Shown piece by piece: positions 9,801 to 10,205 of a stretch of DNA of 10,205 nt. Position numbers and translations under genes: made by a program. Position 1 is the stretch's first letter, and every line of letters starts with the position of its first letter. This stretch comes from Phoronis ovalis. Taxonomy: Eukaryota > Phoronida > Phoronidae. The notes below the pieces were generated by a model. That model ran no database searches, was not told where the DNA came from, and saw nothing but the letters and a program-made list of their open reading frames with translations. The stretch lies in NCBI GenBank assembly GCA_028565635.1, contig JAOXYB010066489.1, positions 1 to 10,205 of the forward strand. Reading direction: 5' to 3'.

Positions 9801-9845
9801 TATAAATTCGTCCCAGTCTACGTATCCATCACATGATGTATCCAA
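407..9845 (-). CDS. WDR49: WDR49/WDR64/WDY-family EF-hand and WD40 repeat protein (spliced, 5'-partial)
   Basis: Sixteen exons join in phase into 930 codons plus a stop; N-terminal exons lie beyond 10205, so no start codon is seen. Residue 1 is the codon at 9843-9845. Seen: an EF-hand loop at residues 2-13 (D, S, D, G, V and E in calcium positions), then about 14 WD-like blades from residue 74 to 758, which fits two seven-bladed beta-propellers. Next come W-N-L and W-x-H-P-R-N-P-W (residues 774-790) and a disordered tail. Known of the family: vertebrate WDR49 (also CFAP337) and WDR64 and the Drosophila Y-linked WDY proteins share this EF-hand plus WD layout, are about 1000 residues long and are linked to cilia and sperm flagella. 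Role here, an axonemal scaffold, is inferred. I cannot separate a WDR49 from a WDR64 orthologue, so the symbol is provisional. Several introns cut inside WD motifs. Codons missing at the 5' end are probably few hundred at most. Confidence 0.9.
1025..1112 (-). CDS. WDR49-like exon o: conserved W-N-L / H-P-R-N-P-W segment
   Basis: Twenty-nine codons plus one base (771-799 and part of Glu800), TTATAG acceptor. It reads KFAWNLMIPETWAHPRNPW and then an acidic run (SSEEEEQKET). The W-N-L...H-P-R-x-P-W block follows the last propeller in the family. The donor is GTAAAT at 1024. Reading through it gives G-K-L-K and a TGA at 1013-1011, so intron retention would give a shorter protein ending just after this conserved block. 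Confidence 0.88.
1410..1427. repeat. 18-bp perfect palindrome in an intron
   Basis: ATCTCCTCATGAGGAGAT is identical to its reverse complement. It sits about 20 bases inside the intron after the exon ending at 1448, close enough to the donor to form RNA structure near it. No protein-binding family is recognised. Confidence 0.6.
1448..1618 (-). CDS. WDR49-like exon n: blade 14
   Basis: Fifty-seven codons (residues 714-770), TTTTAG acceptor and GTAAGT donor, phase 0. It holds PPISYTWRAHDSTVVGVEYI, then GGFILSASTDKTARMWTIDG and YIGVFGQ. W-R-A-H-D-S-T-V and S-A-S-T-D-K-T-A-R-x-W are strong family signatures at the last blade. Confidence 0.93.
1836..1856 (+). pseudogene. truncated tRNA-Lys remnant (5' part only)
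   Basis: GCCCCCGGCTAGCTCAGTC matches the acceptor strand, A box and D arm of the intact copies, with two extra C in the acceptor run. It is preceded by the same AAAACTA-TCAG flank. The rest of the tRNA is missing. Sequence after it (TTATTGTTACGTATTACTTGAA) aligns with the flank some 45 bases downstream of copy 1 (ATTATTACGCATAACTTGAA), so one deletion removed the 3' part of the tRNA plus the proximal flank. No B box, so it cannot be transcribed as a tRNA. Confidence 0.8.
2103..2175 (+). tRNA. tRNA-Lys (anticodon CTT), intact copy 1
   Basis: Seventy-three bases folding as a full cloverleaf. The acceptor stem GCCCGGC pairs with GTTGGGC. The D arm is GCTC/GAGC, the anticodon stem TGGGA/TCCCA has loop CTCTTAA, and the T arm GTGGG/CCCAC has loop TTCGAGC. 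The anticodon CTT is at 2136-2138. The A box TAGCTCAGTCGG and B box GGTTCGAGCC are intact, and a TTTTT Pol III terminator lies at 2178-2182. There is no intron and no encoded CCA, as expected for a eukaryotic nuclear gene. The sequence closely resembles animal tRNA-Lys(CTT). It lies antisense in an intron of the WDR49-like gene and is identical to the copy at 2753. Confidence 0.97.
2410..2482 (+). tRNA. tRNA-Lys (CTT) copy 2 with damaged T arm, likely pseudogene
   Basis: Same 73-base length and anticodon (2443-2445) as the intact copies, with three substitutions. G53 becomes A, so the near-universal 53:61 pair at the top of the T stem is lost. C56 becomes A, removing the loop base that pairs with G19. 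U67 becomes C, which improves the acceptor stem. The B box reads GATTAGAGCC instead of GGTTCGAGCC, so Pol III (TFIIIC) binding and folding should both suffer. A TTTTT run follows at 2485-2489. Most likely a recent pseudogene, though a scanner may still score it as a tRNA. Confidence 0.88.
2625..2644 (+). pseudogene. decayed tRNA-Lys A-box remnant
   Basis: GGCATGCTCATTCGGTATTT resembles the GGCTAGCTCAGTCGGTAGAG of the intact genes. The run before it (AACATGGAACGAAAATATAT, then AATCCCAGG) is a near copy of the one just before copy 3. Position in a duplicated flank, more than the short match itself, supports a fifth degraded unit. Confidence 0.5.
2753..2825 (+). tRNA. tRNA-Lys (anticodon CTT), intact copy 3
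   Basis: Identical over all 73 bases to the copy at 2103, with anticodon CTT at 2786-2788, intact A and B boxes and TTTTT at 2828-2832. The upstream AATCAG and the downstream GACTTTTTACTATCAATTTAG are also shared with copy 1. The identity suggests recent duplication or gene conversion within the array. Confidence 0.97.
2993..3138 (-). CDS. WDR49-like exon m: blade 13
   Basis: Two bases completing Gly665 and 48 codons (666-713), CCGGCAG acceptor and GTAAGT donor. It reads YFYASECHDESILAL, then YFLVTGDTQGQITLWDISDY, a canonical WD repeat with L-V-T-G-D...L-W-D-I. The downstream intron carries the tRNA array. Confidence 0.92.
3418..3641 (-). CDS. WDR49-like exon l: basic low-complexity loop, then blade 12
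   Basis: One base completing Arg590, 74 codons (591-664) and one base of Gly665; AACAG acceptor, GTAGGT donor. Residues 591-623 form a Gly/Ser/Arg/His-rich disordered loop (GSHQGSRSGSRNSSR and on). Then VDRLLFLQAR and AILLSSEAGTLRWWSIF resume the family pattern with a W-W in the blade's last strand. The loop probably projects from the second propeller between blades 11 and 12. Confidence 0.9.
3790..3971 (-). CDS. WDR49-like exon k: blade 11
   Basis: Sixty codons plus two bases (residues 530-589 and part of Arg590), TCTACAG acceptor. It holds HKDDILAVAYCAPNLLCTAS and YDGEIIVWSLET, a clear WD blade. Two donors compete: GTAAAA at 3804 and GTAAAC at 3789. Only the second keeps the next exon open, since the first would read into TAG after seven codons. 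The end is therefore set at 3790. Confidence 0.88.
4238..4390 (-). CDS. WDR49-like exon j: end of blade 9, blade 10
   Basis: Fifty-one codons (residues 479-529), TTGTAG acceptor and GTAAGT donor, phase 0. It opens with IWNHQNG, continues with EAEVTGIIPF, and has ILAVGWNRKITLYDD. A-V-G-W-N-R-x-I-T is one of the most characteristic strings of the WDR49/WDY family. Confidence 0.92.
4466..4837. mobile_element. candidate inverted-repeat (MITE/foldback-like) element in an intron
   Basis: The left edge reads GAGGGCGTAGTTTGTCAGAATAA (4467-4489). The right edge, reverse complemented, reads CGAGGGGTGACAGTCAGAATAA (4836-4815). They share GAGGG, GT and TCAGAATAA in order, an imperfect terminal inverted repeat. 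Inside are a two-copy direct repeat of about 33 bases (4533-4598, core TAGGAGCTCAAAA) and five TACCCTT motifs. There is no coding sequence and no clear target duplication. It lies in the 752-nt intron 4391-5142. Confidence 0.5.
4533..4598 (+). repeat. two-copy direct repeat, period about 33 bp
   Basis: TTGGGTCATAGGAGCTCAAA continues to TTCCTACCC, and TTGGGACCTAGGAGCTCAAA continues to CTCATACCC. The two units differ at a handful of positions and lie inside the inverted-repeat element at 4466-4837. Confidence 0.75.
5143..5307 (-). CDS. WDR49-like exon i: canonical WD blade 8
   Basis: Fifty-five codons (residues 424-478), TTCACAG acceptor. The donor is GTATTT, weaker than the others. It holds VVTCSDDSTICVWDADSG, with S-D-D-S/T...V-W-D, then HGEEEITAMAFD and RRLVTGARNGTIK. 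The next exon supplies I-W-N, so the intron lies inside the W-D strand. Confidence 0.93.
5400..5842. other. intron sequence without recognised features
   Basis: Most of the intron between the exons at 5143-5307 and 6174-6437. I see no open reading frame, tRNA fold or clear repeat before the CGACA patch at 5843. Confidence 0.5.
5843..6053. repeat. CGACA-rich direct and inverted repeat patch
   Basis: CAACTCGACAACACGACAAT (5856-5875) recurs as CAACTCGACAGCACGACAAT (5909-5928), one mismatch, period 53. CGACA recurs every 8 bases in the first copy. Inverted pairs lie around it: TTATGGTGG against CCACCATTA, GTCGACAA (5851) against TTGTCGAC (6023), and CCAAACATGTTTGAC (5975-5989) against GTCAAAACATGTTTGG (6038-6053). 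This nesting suggests a short non-autonomous element in the 866-nt intron 5308-6173. Confidence 0.55.
6174..6437 (-). CDS. WDR49-like exon h: end of blade 6, blade 7, inter-propeller segment
   Basis: Eighty-eight codons (residues 336-423), TTTTTTAG acceptor and GTAAGA donor, phase 0. It begins TVKVWDVKEHACLQTV, closing blade 6, then a proline-rich stretch, a degenerate blade FVIACSDYIALIKCG, and KMGLCGAIYNPYFKQ. The position after seven blades suggests the boundary between two propellers, which is inference. Confidence 0.93.
6765..6956 (-). CDS. WDR49-like exon g: blade 5 and first half of blade 6
   Basis: Sixty-four codons (residues 272-335), TTCCAG acceptor and GTAAGT donor, phase 0. It holds a textbook WD repeat, LVTGSADHTVRIWNP, then an L-G-G-H turn and IFSYSKDG. 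The intron cuts blade 6 between K-D-G and the T-V-K-V-W-D of the next exon, which confirms the junction. Confidence 0.93.
7100..7288 (-). CDS. WDR49-like exon f: degenerate blade 4
   Basis: Sixty-three codons (residues 209-271), TTCTAG acceptor and GTAAGT donor, phase 0. It opens with DMSLHTRWMTY. It contains NESIISSCSSSRTSLVIGD and then a basic QRKKKAYVFNIQK strand. The blade is degenerate, with S-S in place of the usual D-x-T/S and no W-D, but the frame joins cleanly on both sides. Confidence 0.9.
7478..7618 (-). CDS. WDR49-like exon e: blade 3
   Basis: Forty-seven codons (residues 162-208), TTGTAG acceptor and GTATGT donor, phase 0. It holds SLLIYGTDAGAIYIMTF, a WD blade with the central G-x-D-x-G-x-I turn but without the W-D end, then HGVTKVFYQ leading into the next blade. 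Confidence 0.9.
7837..7883 (-). CDS. WDR49-like exon d: short linker exon
   Basis: Forty-seven bases completing Gly146 and coding residues 147-161 (LPHVPMCIDYWYDVK), between a TTTCAG acceptor and a GTCAGT donor. The L-P-H-V-P...D-Y-W-Y-D segment is strongly family-like and fixes the frame across the preceding GC-AG intron. It is too short to be seen as an open reading frame. Confidence 0.87.
8109..8160. repeat. ATT-rich low-complexity tract in the GC-AG intron
   Basis: A run of imperfect TTATTATT/TTTATTATTT units inside the 587-nt intron 7884-8470. It is simple-sequence DNA with no other signal; the remainder of that intron is plain AT-rich sequence. Confidence 0.65.
8465..8470 (-). other. 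GC 5' splice site (GCAAGT) of a GC-AG intron
   Basis: The six bases after TATG read GCAAGT, which matches the strong consensus of GC-AG introns, where the rest of the donor is near perfect. The acceptor is CAG at 7886-7884. Use of GC is forced: the alternative GTACAT three bases further in puts the next exon in a frame with a stop. Confidence 0.82.
8471..8696 (-). CDS. WDR49-like exon c: blades 1-2, ends at a GC donor
   Basis: Seventy-five codons plus one base (residues 71-145 and the first base of Gly146). It opens with EGAWSIW, completing S-K-E-G-x-W-S-I-W of blade 1, and ends blade 2 with CRDIRFYDVTTNN, a family signature. An acidic-basic stretch (QEEEDIRGQKRR) lies between. The exon must end at 8471 with GCAAGT as donor. 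The nearby GT at 8466-8465 would shift the next exon into a stop. The GC donor restores Y-G-L-P-H-V-P across the junction. Confidence 0.87.
8697..9524 (-). other. 828-nt intron, no gene
   Basis: It lies between exons b and c (donor GTAAGT at 9524, acceptor TTACAG ending 8697). Open frames on both strands at 8961-9227 are low-complexity chance frames with no splice context. AGTGCATACC occurs twice at 8895 and 8909, a short 14-bp-period repeat. Nothing else is recognised. Confidence 0.6.
9525..9587 (-). CDS. WDR49-like exon b: linker into first propeller
   Basis: Twenty-one codons (residues 50-70) between a TTTTCAG acceptor and a GTAAGT donor, phase 0 on both sides. It reads ETTTKI followed by ENPLRYVTVSK, which continues the family pattern E-T-x-x-K-I...N-P-x-R-Y-V-T-x-S-K at the start of the first WD blade. 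Too short to call alone; the call rests on splice signals, frame and family order. Confidence 0.87.
9699..9845 (-). CDS. WDR49-like exon a: EF-hand
   Basis: Forty-nine codons in phase 0 (residues 1-49), bounded by a TATAG acceptor and a GTAAGA donor at 9698. It reads LDTSCDGYVDWDEF, a complete 12-residue EF-hand loop with D, S, D, G, V and E in the ligand positions, followed by a helix (TYMLLQY). Then come the K-K-E-L-P-F and H-I-V-L-N-R segments, which in the WDR49/WDY family precede the first propeller. The acceptor lies directly before the loop, so the entering helix is on an exon outside the window. Confidence 0.9.
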
Positions 9846-10205
9846 CTATAAGAGAAATTGACATTTTATTGTACTTTATCTTAGCTAATACAGTGTAGTC
9901 TTGATATAATAAAAATACGTCTGTCCGTCCGTCCGTCCGTCTGTCGGTATGTCTCTCCTGTCAGCTGCCTGCTATCCCGTTTGTCTTTCGCCCGTCTAAT
10001 GAGGGCCTTACACTTTTCCAAACTCCTAATGACAGAGGAATGTTAAACATATTTGTTAAATAGCAACATGAAATTTGATTCTTGTGTGTGCCTAAGAAAA
10101 AAAAAATTTAAATCAGTATCTTTTCTCTTTTGATATATGTTTATTTCGAACTTGATAGTTCATATACATTCAAAAATAACTATTGACTAAAAGAACAATA
10201 AATAT
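9846..10205. other. 5' side intron of the WDR49-like gene, no exon seen
   Basis: This stretch ends in the TATAG acceptor at 9846, so it is intron. Apart from the (GTCY)n tract nothing is recognised, and no frame resembles the N-terminal part of the family. The missing 5' exons therefore lie beyond the window. Confidence 0.6.
9919..9954 (+). repeat. (GTCY)n tetranucleotide tract, possible Helentron-associated element core
   Basis: Nine consecutive units: GTCT, four GTCC, GTCT, GTCG, GTAT, GTCT. (GTCY)n tracts are a known core of Drosophila mini-me elements, and related microsatellite cores occur in bivalve pearl elements, both linked to Helentron-like transposons. The denser C/T-rich stretch to about 10010 and the AT-rich run before the tract may belong to the same element. 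Its ends are not defined here. Confidence 0.6.

Noticed and set aside
1-10205. CRISPR array, prokaryotic operon or viral gene
   Set aside because: No regular repeat-spacer pattern, no operon-like gene packing and no viral protein frame; the spliced gene and Pol III tRNAs mark eukaryotic nuclear DNA.

Overview
The window looks like AT-rich nuclear DNA from an invertebrate animal. It carries one large intron-rich protein gene on the minus strand, a tandem cluster of metazoan-type tRNA-Lys(CTT) genes on the plus strand inside one of its introns, and several short mobile-element-like repeats. The exact lineage cannot be fixed from the sequence; the repeat types would suit many marine invertebrates, which is only an impression.

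The main gene runs from 9845 down to a stop at 407-409. Sixteen exons join in phase into 930 codons plus stop, with the 5' end beyond position 10205. The exon lengths sum to 2793 nt, and fourteen of fifteen introns are GT-AG. The other one (8470-7884) must use a GC donor to keep the frame open. The product has a canonical EF-hand (DTSCDGYVDWDE), then about 14 WD40 blades (probably two seven-bladed propellers), a signature segment W-N-L...W-x-H-P-R-N-P-W, and a long hydrophilic acidic tail. This is the WDR49 (CFAP337) / WDR64 / Drosophila 'WD repeat-containing protein on Y chromosome' family, which is linked to cilia and sperm flagella.

The 1374-nt intron at 1619-2992 holds a tandem array, antisense to the host gene. 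It has two identical intact tRNA-Lys(CTT) genes (2103-2175, 2753-2825), a third full-length copy (2410-2482) whose T-arm/B box is broken, and two A-box-only remnants (about 1836-1856 and 2625-2644). Related flanks show that whole units of about 300 bp were duplicated and then decayed.

Other structure: a GC-rich end of a probable hAT-type DNA transposon at 1-193, next to the gene's 3' end; an imperfect inverted-repeat element of about 370 bp (4466-4837) with five TACCCTT motifs; a CGACA-rich repeat patch (5843-6053); and a (GTCY)n tract (9919-9954) like the core of Helentron-associated elements. I found no second protein gene and no clear undescribed system. The most notable points are the birth-and-decay tRNA array inside the intron and the GC-AG intron.
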